Source: Puffinus mauretanicus (Eukaryota; Chordata; Aves; Procellariiformes; Procellariidae). Taken from it: a DNA stretch of 64,000 bases. The stretch lies in contig JAJKFH010001548.1 of assembly GCA_023333565.1 (NCBI GenBank), positions 124,001 to 188,000 of the forward strand, written 5' to 3'. The position numbers and the translations under genes were made by a program. This document shows, one piece after another, positions 26,701 to 37,000 of the stretch (position 1 is the stretch's first letter; each line of letters begins with the position of its first letter). The notes beneath the pieces are model-generated. The model did no database searches. It saw only the letters and a list, made by a program, of their open reading frames with translations, and was not told the DNA's origin.

Positions 26701-29242
26701 TCACATTATTAAGACATCCTTCTTGCGGAAGGAATCAGCTTTGTTAGGCAACATCCTAATTTAAGGGATTGCATCAAAGTCTTTTTAAGTGACTTGATTA
26801 CATTTCTGTTCTGCTCTTACTAGATACCCAGCCCTTAGCAGAGTTTCCTTTCAGTCTTCTGAGAAACAACACCAAGCACTCTTCACTCGCTTCTGGCCCT
26901 GCACTGTCCGCAGCACCTCTGACACTGCCAATATTCATCATAAATAACTGCACTTAGGCAGGTAACTTCTGTGAATTCTGATAATAACAATATTCATAGC
27001 TTTTTGATTATTGCAGCCAAAGGGATTAGAATATTTTTAAAGATTTTAGCAGTTGTAAGAGCTCAGTATTTTCACCTCTTAGAGCCAGCCAAGTACATCC
27101 GCATTATTATTGCTTGATTTTTGATGTAGAAGCAAAGATTCAGCCATTCTCAGAGAGTATAGCAAGGGTCGTGAAGGAACACAAAGAGAAGGGGGAAAGG
27201 AAGCAGGAAGGGTCTCTAAAATGACTCTGGAGATACTAAGCAGGGTATAGACGTGTAAAAAAGGTTTTCATTAGTGTCCTTGTCAAAAAAAATGCACTTG
27301 AGTGATCTCAGAGATCCCAATGTAAGATGCATGCTCCTTGGACCAGGATATTTGCCTTTCATTAAAACTGAGCTGACTTTATCTGACATACAAAAAACCC
27401 TATTTTGTTTCATTTAGTCTGGCTGCGATGCAGACAGTCCCGAGGGGAGAAGGACCTCCCACTGCTGGCCGCCTCCTGCCCCGGCAGCACGACGGGTGCT
27501 CCCGGTTTCGCTGCCCCTTTTCTGGGTGTTGCCTTTCAGTCAAGTTAATCTTGGTGAAGGAGGAAAAAACCACTTCTGTGACCAAGTACAAAAAGTGTGA
27601 TTGCGAAATTTAGAAACTGGCTGGTGAGCCAGTTTTCTTGGCTCTGGAGCAGAGCAAAGAGCAGGAAAATCCTCCACGCTTGCTGTTTGCCTTACTGATC
27701 TTCAGTTGACAGCTCCTGTGCCTCTGGTCACCTTGGACTACAGGTGAAAGAGGTCACAGCTCCAATTTTCAGCTCTGATAGTCTAAGTGCCAAGTAACTG
27801 CTACCAGCGGGGCACGTCAGGCATTCACTTGTACCAGTTTGAGCGTGAGGACCTACTGCGGGCTGAAGGAGGGAAGGTTAGAGCTGAAATTCATCACGCT
27901 TGGGTTTTGTACCCCACGTCCTCCTTCTTTTCAAATGGACAGAGGCTTATTGCTGTGTTCAAACTGGCAAGGTGTATTGAAGGTCTGGAAGCATGACGGA
28001 GGGAGGCTGTATGTAGTGTTTTGGCTATTAATACTTGGGGTTTGGCTTATTTCACTTTTCTTTCCACCTTTTATGGTCTGTGGATTGCAGAACATATCAC
28101 AGAAGTTCAGTCTTTCAAAATCACAGTCTTTAATTGAAGCTGGAGGCCATCTCCCACGCAAAGTGCAGGAGTAATTGGAAGTGCCTATGTCCACTTGTAC
28201 GTTGGGGAGCATCTGAGGTATCTGGAGTACTTTATGTTTTGCTGATAACCTCCCAGTGCTTTGAGGAGACCCCAGGAATCACAACCAGGGTAACAGCTCT
28301 GTTCTTCGTCCTCCCAAGCCCCAGTGCAGTCAGAGGGGCATCCATGGCCCTGGTCTTCTGCACCACTGCCAAGGGAGCTGGACCAGCACTGCTAACCTCG
28401 GCGCATCCCTCCCTGCCTCCGAAACCACGGCCACCGAAATCACAGCTCCCTCTGGGTGCAGCACATGGAGCCCTCAACACAGGGGTTTTCTCAATCTCCC
28501 TCCCCCCTTGTAGGGCTGCAGCAAACAACTACATTCTGGCTTTCCACCTCCTGTTTATTTCTGAAGGGGGATGTGAGAGAAGCTGTTTATTACTTTGTTG
28601 TAGCAACCTCCCAAGACCAGCTCCAGGCGTGCACCGAGGTGTGGCGGCTCAGCCCTGCTCTGTCCTGGGGACTCTTATGGTGGGGCTGATGCTACCTGCG
28701 GGAGAAGCCCAGCTAGGCTAGGTCTGCTTGGTGCTCACCTTGTCTCTCGATCCGACCTGCTGAGCCCAGGGTCACCTGGGTTAGAGGTATTTTAGGACAT
28801 AGGTCATGTCTTTAGTATACAACTAGATAGCTCTTGGCTCAACGGATCCCTGAGTAAGCCTCTAAGCACCCTTTTTATATAAAAAATATTTGGGTTGCTT
28901 TAGTTTTTGCAACCATTCATGAAATGTCATTTGTTTCACGTACAGTGAATAAACTCTAGATCGAGAACATTCAAAGCAAGCCCGCGGTGCTCTAAGGCTG
29001 TCAACACAAACACCCACAGCCCAACTTCGTTGTGTTTCAGTGCCAGGGGGCTCCTCAACCCCAAGCTCCTCACAATAACCAAGGCTAAATAGCATCAGAA
29101 AACAGGAAGGTTTAAACTCAGTGGTGTGCCAAAACATGAGCCTTGGTCCTGGTTATTGAACAGTTTTCAAACCAATAGTTTGAAATTGTGTTGAAGTTCC
29201 TTCTGTTTGGTGTCACAGCGCTGCTTCCCCTGGGAATAGGCG
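23766..29242. other. Non-coding stretch
   Basis: No gene is supported. Between 24551 and 25508 the minus strand has a series of four adjacent open frames (69-86 codons) in mixed composition. I considered a decayed gene but could not identify a family. The 26930-27020 segment is AT-rich and low in CpG, like conserved non-coding DNA. A 195-codon plus-strand frame at 28134-28721 has no domain character. Confidence 0.4.
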
Positions 29243-29914
29243 CTACTTTGTTTTTAGTGTAGATCTGTTAGACATGCTAAAAAATATTTTGTAGTAGATG
29301 TATACGTTGACAATCCTTAAAAGAATCCCCAAGAAGTAACTGAGGGACCTGAGAAGGGCGGCACCCGTGCTGGAGAAGTGAAACAGCAAAACAGAAGGGC
29401 TGCGGGTGGGAGCAGAAGTGCTGCTGGCCTTCAGGAGGTCATCCGTCTGGAACAGGGCACACTCTGCAGTCACCAGGATCCAGATGATCCTGGATGTCAG
29501 CCTGGCATTTTTCACCGTCCGTAAATATCGAGACTCTGTGGGGAAGAAGGTTATCAAGTAAGCCTCGAAGGCAACGCAGCTTAGCAGCAAGCAGCTGATG
29601 TGTGCGTTTGCAGTGAGCAGGTTCTGCAGCAGGGCTGAGGTGAACGCTGTAGATGAGATACTAACATCGAAGGTCCATACGACCATCTCGGAAACAATGC
29701 TAACACAAACCGGGATGTCTGCCTTTGCTAGGTTCGAAATGAGAACCGCCGTGGACTTGGACGAAACCTTTGCAGACTGCAGGATGATTATCGTGTACAA
29801 ACTGCCCAGCAGGCCCAGAAAAGTGCTGATAGCATTTGAAGAAGACAAGACAAGGTATTGGATATATTTAAGTACCAGGTATCTTCTGAGATCTTTCATG
29901 TGGTCTCTCTCCAT
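29243..29914 (-). CDS. Class A GPCR-like frame, TM1-TM5 only (fragment or pseudogene)
   Basis: The frame encodes 223 residues from the chosen ATG; the open frame itself runs on to 30046 without a stop. Hydrophobic segments fit TM1 (about 18-46), TM2 (54-80), TM3 (92-122), TM4 (138-160) and TM5 (190-213). TM2 carries NLAKAD (61-66), the classic class A motif with Asp2.50, followed by a Trp at 80 as in WxFG. After TM3 the intracellular loop reads ESRYLRTVKNAR (127-138), like the P2Y/LPAR6 branch, and TM4 has the conserved Trp (145). Departures: the TM1 Asn1.50 position reads Ser, the DRY position reads EAY (117-119) so Arg3.50 is missing, no TM3 disulphide Cys is seen, TM5 lacks its Pro, and a stop follows TM5. 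No TM6-TM7 was found in the three minus frames just downstream. A possible splice acceptor lies at 29941-29940. It is most likely a GPCR-derived fragment or pseudogene, less likely one exon of a divergent gene. The family placement is firm only at the level of class A. Confidence 0.45.
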   Translation of the reverse strand: MERDHMKDLRRYLVLKYIQYLVLSSSNAISTFLGLLGSLYTIIILQSAKVSSKSTAVLISNLAKADIPVCVSIVSEMVVWTFDVSISSTAFTSALLQNLLTANAHISCLLLSCVAFEAYLITFFPTESRYLRTVKNARLTSRIIWILVTAECALFQTDDLLKASSTSAPTRSPSVLLFHFSSTGAALLRSLSYFLGILLRIVNVYIYYKIFFSMSNRSTLKTK

Positions 29915-29939
29915 AGAAATGCCAGTTAGGGAAGAATAC

Positions 29940-29956
29940 CTAGAATACATATGAAA
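29940..29956 (-). other. Possible splice acceptor ahead of the GPCR-like frame
   Basis: On the minus strand the sequence TTTTCATATGTATTCTAG ends with AG at 29941-29940, preceded by a moderately pyrimidine-rich tract, 25 bases upstream of the ATG at 29914. If it is used, the GPCR-like frame would be an internal or terminal exon with its N-terminus encoded elsewhere. The tract is interrupted by purines, so this is weak. Confidence 0.2.
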
Positions 29957-30046
29957 AAGGGTGGTTAAATGTAAAATTAGTGGGATAGACTCCAGACAAA
30001 TCATTATGTACCTGCATTTGTACAGACACATGCTGGCATCCTGCAC

Positions 30047-31548
30047 ACTCCAGCATTATTGTGGCATTGGTCGGTTACCCAGCTTCAGAGGTGCTGAGTA
30101 TGTGAAATCCTCACACTGCATCAATTATTAAATAAATTGCATATAAACCCAGGCGATAGCATTTTATTATAGTTAATGCAGGAGTCATTTCAGGGAACTG
30201 GAATGGACTAATACTGGAAAAATTGAGGTCAGAATAGGGCTACTTTCATTATGCAAGTTTTTTTCTCTTTGCCTTTGTGGGTCAATTCAAGAATGAAGAA
30301 TCCATTCTCTAGTGTTGCAGCAAGAAAAAGATTTCCAGTTGTGCTGTGTGGAAGAGTAAAAGAGATATTTATTACTCATTCTGGGAAACAAAGTAATTAA
30401 CTAAAGGGAACTATGCAAGAAATGTCCCAGTTGAATCAGTAGTTGAGAATTACCATACAAATACCCATTTGATTTCCTTTTCCGGTCATTAGCTCAACAC
30501 TTCATACACATTCATATGGCGGCTATAGCTTCTGAATAAAATTGAATGCCTGGGCCCAGTGTGGGAAATGACAATAACTTACAGATGCTGGGCTACTGGG
30601 AAAAAGGTGGGCTCAGCAGTGCCCGCTGCTACAGCTTCACGGCACACAACTGCGGGCTGCAGAAGCCCATGGGGTTTTTAAGTTCTGCTGAGAGGGATGT
30701 GGTCTCTGGTTCGAAGGGTGGTTGGTGATAGCATCCCCGTGCGCACTGGAGCTCCTTGTGCCTGCGAGCTTTCGGCTCTGAGCACAGGAGTGGAGCTTCC
30801 CGGGGCCACGCCGGCTGCCACATGGCTGGGAGCTGGTCCAGCTGGCGCCCAGCCCCAGCTACGGCACCATTTAAAATGTTTCTCTAATGTTCAGATTTTA
30901 TATCTACATTTCTTTGGAAGTAAACAAAAAGCCAAGAGCCATTTTAAGCATTATTGCTAAAATGTATTGTTTAAGTTTCTTTTTCTTCAGTACCATTAAC
31001 AAAACCTAACTTGCTGTCCCACCGGTGGGGTGCCCGTTGGCAACCACTAGCATTTTATTCCTTGGGCTTAACAGAGCTATAATTAGATACAACTCTAACT
31101 TCCCTCTGAGGCAGCTATACTGTTAAGTTTCCAGTTTGATTATTAGTTGAATCTCCTAATGCATCCAGTTGGATGTTTACGAATCAATTGTGAGATCTGA
31201 CCTGGAATTTGAGGGAAAGTTTATAGACCTGTGGGAAGGTGCACGAATGAGCCTTGGGATGAAGGCGTTTGGAGGAGGACCACATCCATTGCTCCTGGTG
31301 CTTCTGGGTGCCTGGAGGCCTTTCATACTTACCCGCCACTGGTTGCCTGCAATCTTCTGCAGCGATGGTGTGCTTTGGGGTTGGGTTTCTCTCTTGACAG
31401 GCCTGATACAAGCCTCAATTCACTAGGGTGTGTGAGCAAGAGGAAAAACTGCATCCCTCCGACTGTTAGCTAACGCGGCTCAACAGAACCAGCCGTCCAG
31501 AATGACGCACTACTGGGTGTGTTTCACTGAAACAACGAAACTTATGAA
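30047..31548. other. Non-coding, nothing recognised
   Basis: Mostly AT-rich sequence with a GC-richer block near 30600-30860. No repeat family or gene is recognised. The plus-strand frame at 31169-31426 was considered and not supported. Confidence 0.45.
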
Positions 31549-31579
31549 AACAGCCAGTTCCCATAGGCTGCCAGCGGGA
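31549..31579 (+). repeat. 31-bp direct repeat, copy 1
   Basis: This copy begins AACAGCCAGTTCCCATAGG and matches the second copy at 31904-31934 with three mismatches over 31 bp, offset by 355 bp. It is too long to be a target-site duplication of a known vertebrate element. It may be a fragment of the same LTR whose 3' end follows copy 2, or the trace of a local duplication. Confidence 0.7.
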
Positions 31580-31903
31580 GTCCTTCTTTGTCTGACCATT
31601 ATCTCCTACAAAAGGTTGTGAACAGTCCCGTTGCCTTAAATTCAGTGGAAAGAGGTACCTGGATGCTCTGCTTCTGCCTGGCGGTCCTTCACATCTTGGA
31701 CGGGTGGCTTCAAGTGAAGTATTTTGCATCAGTGAGATTAAGTTTGCTTAACAACTCTTCACAGTCATTTCGTATCAACATGCTGAAGAAATCTAGTAAG
31801 TCAGGTCTGCATCCCAAGGCTTTACTCATTTCCTATACAGGCAAAGTACCCATCACCTTCAACTACAGCTTTGCATGATGTAGAGAATTGGCCGGAGATG
31901 ACT

Positions 31904-31934
31904 AACAGCCAGTTCCCATAGGATGCCAGTGGGC
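31904..31934 (+). repeat. 31-bp direct repeat, copy 2
   Basis: The partner of copy 1 at 31549. It runs directly into sequence matching the 3' end of an ERVL-type LTR, so the repeat may itself be LTR-derived (the intact LTR at 61108 has a loosely similar CCCATCCCACTGGGG segment at the equivalent place). Confidence 0.65.
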
Positions 31935-31975
31935 GACTGCGTGGTGTTTAGTTGCTGGGTAGGGTTAAACCACGG
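31931..31975 (+). mobile_element. 3' end remnant of an ERVL-type LTR
   Basis: This 45-bp segment contains CTGCGTGGTGTTTAGTTGCT, then GGGTTAAACCACGG. It aligns well with the last 45 bp of the intact solo LTR at 61108-61611 (CTGCGTGGCGTTTATTTTTG, then GGGTTAAACCACGAC). Only the terminus is recognisable; the rest of the element is deleted or too diverged. The relation rests on within-window comparison plus knowledge of avian ERVL LTR ends. Confidence 0.6.
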
Positions 31976-31984
31976 TGAGGAGAG

Positions 31985-32963
31985 AACCAGCAAGGTACCA
32001 GATTCAAATGTATCTTGAATTTTATGAAGACTTTCAATATTGTTTCATGAGGCATTCTTATAGAGGCGCAAGCTAAGGAAACGTGGAACTAGATGAAACT
32101 ACGATTAAGTCGTGCATAGGTAGATGGGAAATCAAGAGAAAGCTAATTATCAGAAATTAGAGGAATTATGCATCAGATGGGGTTCTGCAGAGATCTGATA
32201 TTTTGTTCATTTTCATTAACTACAATAAGGAATAGAGTTCATGCTTATTAAGTTTGCTTATTAAGTCAGCTATCGCAAATCTGCAAGTACAATTTCAGAT
32301 CCATACAAGAGCTGGGTCCTTGCGTAGCAGTCAGTGAGAGGAAGAACGAATGTGTTGGCAGGAGGAGGGAGCAAGCCAGGGGAGGAGGATGGCTGCCGTA
32401 GGCAGCAATGCCGGTGCTGGGTATCGATACAGCCCGTGGATGGCAACACCCACAGCCGGAGTCAGCGACAGTTGTGTCAGGAAAGGCAGATGCCATCTTG
32501 TGATGCATAAACAGGGGAAACGGCTGTAACCACATGGGATGAGTCTTTGGTTTCGCTCAGCAGAAGTTTCGTCTGACTGAAGTATGCAACCAGTTTTGAG
32601 GCCAACAGTTCAAGAAAGGTATCGATCGCTGAAGATGTTTCAAGGAGACCGATGACAATGGTCAGAGAGAGAGAAAACATGATACAGAGGGAAAGGAATT
32701 GGGGTTGCGTAGTCTAGAATAGAAGAGATGCTCACTTGTTTCATTTACATCAGGCCAATTTAGATCACAAGTAAGGAAAGCTTTTAACAGGAAGGATGAT
32801 CAAGCACTGGAATAGTTTGCCTTGGGAAATCACAGACCCTCCGTTACTGGAAGTCTTCAGGAGCATAGTGGGACGGTGTCTGTTAGGAGTACAGGTAGGA
32901 ACAGGTATCATCTTGTAGGTTGATGGACATCAAGTGCCTTTCAGCCCTATTTCCTCCATGTCT
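31985..32963 (+). mobile_element. Ancient CR1/L3-type LINE, decayed reverse-transcriptase region to near the 3' end
   Basis: Several blocks occur in the order expected of a CR1/L3 LINE on the plus strand. A TATCTTGAATTTTATGAAGA block with downstream CATTCTTATAG corresponds to the D(F/L)xKAF(D)xV region of the reverse transcriptase (about 32010-32065). It is followed by AAGCTAAGGAAACGTGGAAC (32065-32090), GGGGTTCTGCAGAGATCTG (about 32178-32197), and AATAGAGTTCATGCTTATTA leading into AAGTTTGC (32231-32258). Then come TTCAAGAAAGGTATCGATCG (near 32610-32630), GGGGTTGCGTAGTCTAGAAT (near 32701), ACTGGAATAGTTTGCCTTGG (near 32806-32826) and TTCAGCCCTATTTCC (near 32940). The copy has many indels and stops, so it is non-functional and old. 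Internal boundaries are approximate, and 32270-32560 is poorly matched. Family assignment is from memory of LINE consensus structure. Confidence 0.65.
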
Positions 32964-33970
32964 GTGAAGAAGTCTGTAGATTACCAAATTATAATAACCC
33001 CTACCTACAAATGAAATAGTGCCTATTTTGTCAAGAATGGTCTACTCGGGTAATATTTAAGTTATGGCTCATGTCACACCAGAAGATCAGTTCATGACCT
33101 TCATTCTGCAGACATCCTGGGACACAGCAATACACTCTTTGCTCAGAAAGAACTAATCTCAATCATTAAAATAATATCATTGTTATATTTATACTAACAA
33201 TTTTGTATGAGCCATCTACAAAGCCATTTGTGTTGTGTCTCGAGTTCATCATTCGGTTGTGCCTAAGCTGTTTGCTGTAATGTTTCCAAACGCATCTTTA
33301 TCCAGACTCTACTCCTACTAAACCTTTGACAGTTATTTCCCTTTATTTTGAGTATTGGATTTAAAATTGGATCAGTGGTGAAAGGATCAGAGATTTAGCT
33401 AAATACAACAATGCCATTTCTTTCATATTTGAGCACCTATCTCCTTATGTAAATTCTCAGTATTCCTGATGTGAACACCTCGGAACTTGTACTTCAAAGT
33501 TTTTCCAGTACAGTTACCAAACAAGTCTGGGTGGTTGCTTTAGTCCTGGCCTGTTTTTTCTTTTGATGAGATGATGGGAAAATGATAATTCTGAGTGATT
33601 CCTATGAAAAGTACCAAGCCAACTTTTTTCAGACTGGGATTCCCATCGATTTGCTTGTTGAGACTCGGTTTGTACCAGGTTGACTCATCCAAGATTCACA
33701 TGCACCTTTTCTTTTTTTTTTAAGTATCTGAGCCAACTTGTCAGTGGAATCCTCTATGGAAGGGGTAGGAAAAATTTAGTCCAGTACTTCAGCTGAACTG
33801 TGATACAGTTCATCTTACCCTAGTTTTCCACAGTGATTAACTAGAAAAATAATTCTGTATTTTCTGTTTTGACAAAATCTTTCTGAAATCAGTGATCTGT
33901 GCTCTTTCCATTAAGTCAGGGGGCTTTGTCACTAGTCCTGGCGCAGCCCCTTTAGTGCATACTAACTCAC
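32964..33970. other. AT-rich non-coding sequence
   Basis: No gene or further LINE sequence is recognised. The texture is AT-rich with low CpG. Confidence 0.45.
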
Positions 33971-34099
33971 CAAGAAGTGGCTTTGCTTCACTGCTGAGGA
34001 TGCAGGAGGTGGTGAAGAGGAGGGTTAATCTCTGAGCTTTGATGTCTGACCATTGGTTTGACCATTTGTTTCGATACAAAGCGTCAATGAAATTAAGAT
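33971..34099 (-). other. Weak candidate exon, 129 bp, phase 1-1
   Basis: On the minus strand a strong acceptor (GGTTTTGTTCCAACAG, AG at 34101-34100) and a strong donor (CTTG|GTGAGT, GT at 33970-33969) bracket 129 bp that is open in the frame continuing on both sides. The length is divisible by three and the phase is symmetric. The 43 encoded residues are of ordinary composition, and I do not recognise a family. Pseudo-exons with good signals occur by chance, so this is only a candidate. Confidence 0.15.
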
Positions 34100-37000
34100 C
34101 TGTTGGAACAAAACCATCTGACTCCACAGCGTGAAAGCTCATACCACTCACTAGCTAGACGTGGAGGAGAACTAAGCTGTGATACGTACAGCTGAATACT
34201 GATTTATCTTGTTATTCAAGCAAGGTACTCCTTCTCTGGAAAGGTACATTAAGAATGTTCTATCTTTTTTTCTTTTTTATTGCAGCCTATTTCTGTGTAT
34301 ATTTTCATTAAGTATATTTTTGAGGAGATGAATTATATGCCTTGATAGACATCTTTGCTCATTTTACGACAACTGATTACTGTTGTGAGTTGTTGTATGC
34401 TGGAAAGTACATGTAACCTGGCCCAGGCTGCTGTGTGCTGAAGATCAACATACCTGGCCACAGAACTTCAGCTAAATTCAAGGCTGTGATTCCCAGATGA
34501 GGGGTAGTACACAAATCTAAACTGGTTTGAGCAGCTGAATGAGTGAGCAAAATGTATAGTTCATTAACTTTGGGATTTTATATCTCCTCTGGATAATGTA
34601 AAATACAACTTCATTGGAAAACAAACTGAATCAAACAGAAGTTTGCCATGTGGATAAAACCAGATTTCTCCAGTGAGCCCATCTCATTCACACATTTCCT
34701 CCATCCTTTTTTTCACTTAAGAAGTTCAAAAGGAAGAATACACCAATGGCTGGATTTACAGCAGAACTTTATCTTGTCCATGTGGAGCATTTTAACTCTG
34801 AGCTTCTGGTCCTATCCTACACCCCAGGACTTGGGGATGAGCCCATAGGCTCTTCTAATGATGAGTATTAGAAAATGATGCCGAGCAGCTGGTACAGCTG
34901 GAGGAGGTGCCCAGAAGCAGCCAGTCCAGTCGCTAAGGAGCTCGGGGTGTTTTTCACCTCTTCCCTTCTTGAAACCTTCGGCATTTTACATAATGCTGCC
35001 AGCATTTTACGTAACGTGGCAATGTACTTTGGAAAGGAACTGGAGTTTCTGGATGGAAGATGCCTTCCCACTTTCTGTTAGAGATGTGTCAATGATGTCC
35101 TTCCTTTCAAGCCATGGCTGCCCCAGGAGACCGGATCATTGCCGTGGCTCCTTCCTGCCTCCCTCCACCCCTTTCACGCTATGATTTAGTGGTTAAAACT
35201 CTCATCCAGAATGTAGCAGAACAAGGTTTGATTTCCTCCTTTGCTGCAGGGGATTTAGATGTTTATCTCTCATGGATGTCCCAACCAGCAGGCTACAGGT
35301 TGTCCTGAGGCGGGGATGCTTTTCGTGCCACCTAAGGAATCTGGGCACGGTGTAGGAACACAGCTGACACCCTGGGCCAAGGGGCAGGGATCAGGAAAAG
35401 GCTCATGGATCACAAGACAGGTAGTTGTAGATGTTTGCTAGGGAAAAGGGCATCCTGTTTTCCAATTCTTGCTCCAAATGCTGTTTGGATACATCTGCTC
35501 TGGTAAATTAAACAGAACTGGGAGATGTTCCCGCGTGCTGGAGCTTCATCATCTTGAGAGAGTTCCAATGGCCCCCAGCACAGTTTTGGCATCTGCCAAC
35601 GCACACCCTCCCGAACGCTGTGTGGGCTTGGGCTGGGCTTTAGCAGGAGGCAGGGAGCGCTGCCCGTGCTGCAGGGATGGTTTGAGGGTACGGTCCTCGT
35701 TGCTCTAGCTGAGCTCACTGCCAGAGACCAGGCCAGGGCACGTCACAAGTCAGACATAGCCTTTACATATGTAATATTAAAGAGTCATTGGATAAAGAAC
35801 AGATATATGAAGAGAGTGCAAAGCAAGGTCCGAAGCCACAGCTCCTTCTTTGAAGAAGGTGGCTGCCAGCACGGTTCTCCTGAGCTCCCGCTGCCAGCAT
35901 CCTCCTCCACAGCCAAGCCAGCAGCTTCCCTCCAGCTGGGAAATCCTGCCGGCTCGCGAAGGACCTTGGAGAGTGGAGAATAGGTGTTCTGCAACGGCAG
36001 ACCCTTCCCTTTGCCTGCACCAGGGTAGGGGCAGGCAGCGGGGGCACCTGCCCTCTCTCCACCCAGCCAGGGCAGGTGGGATCACGCCTGGGATGGGGCC
36101 GGGTGGGAACAGGAATGGGAGGCTCTTTCCAGAACAGCCGCTCCTATCCTGCCAGAATGGCCAGAATGGGTGAAGAAGGCACCCTGAGCCAACTCATCTA
36201 TTTATTTAGAGTTTTCAAAGCAGCCTCTTGTGGTATCCATTACAGGTCATCCACAGGGGGATCGCTGCGCATGGACAGTGGCACTTAGACAGTTTTTGTT
36301 TAGTCCTTATTCAGATGAAACCTCAGTTCAAGCTCATGGGAGGTTTCCTGAACTAGCACTTCGCGCTTTCTATTGCGGTACTATTTTTTACCTCCACAGC
36401 AATTGCTCTCCTGAGACACCTTACAAATTCCAGTTAATAATATCTTCTCATTTGTCATTGGTATGCTGTTGTAGTTTAAGAGGTACAGAAAAATATCTCC
36501 TACTCTTAAACAAATACTTCCTTTCAAAATTCCTCCTGGAATTGTGTCAAAGAATATACAGAAGAGGAGAAAAAATTTGAAACCCAGGTTACCACTGAAT
36601 ATCCTGATAGTAATGAAGTGGTATTAGCTTTTACTTAGTTTAAAAGCAAAAATACTTACATTTGCTGGGAAAAGCAGCCAGGAATAGTTTTCTGCATCAC
36701 TGTATTCTGTGTATGGTCTGCAGCAGAGCTAAAATGTGCCGTTTCCCTTGGATTGCTTCCTGGTTTTTATATATAGCGTCGCATATTCTGTACCACGTCA
36801 GAGCATGGGGCTACGCTGACAGAATTTGTTTTGCTAGGCAACATCCCCAGAGCTGGTTTCACAAGAATTACTCACTTGAATCATGGTGGCTATTAACTTT
36901 CAGCTGTCTGGAAAAATTGATGCCCTCTGTGGAAGAGGAGTCCCAGACACTTCCTCAAATACACGCTTCGAGATGGAGCAGATTACAAGGTGTAATCCTG

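Noticed and set aside
28134..28721. 195-codon plus-strand frame
   Set aside because: No domain character, and an overlapping frame on the opposite strand.
29725..29750. GGTTCGA motifs (also near 30710, 61757 and 62271) resembling a tRNA B box
   Set aside because: No matching A box at the right distance and no cloverleaf arms could be built.
29598..29954. 118-codon plus-strand frame
   Set aside because: Antisense shadow of the GPCR-like frame.
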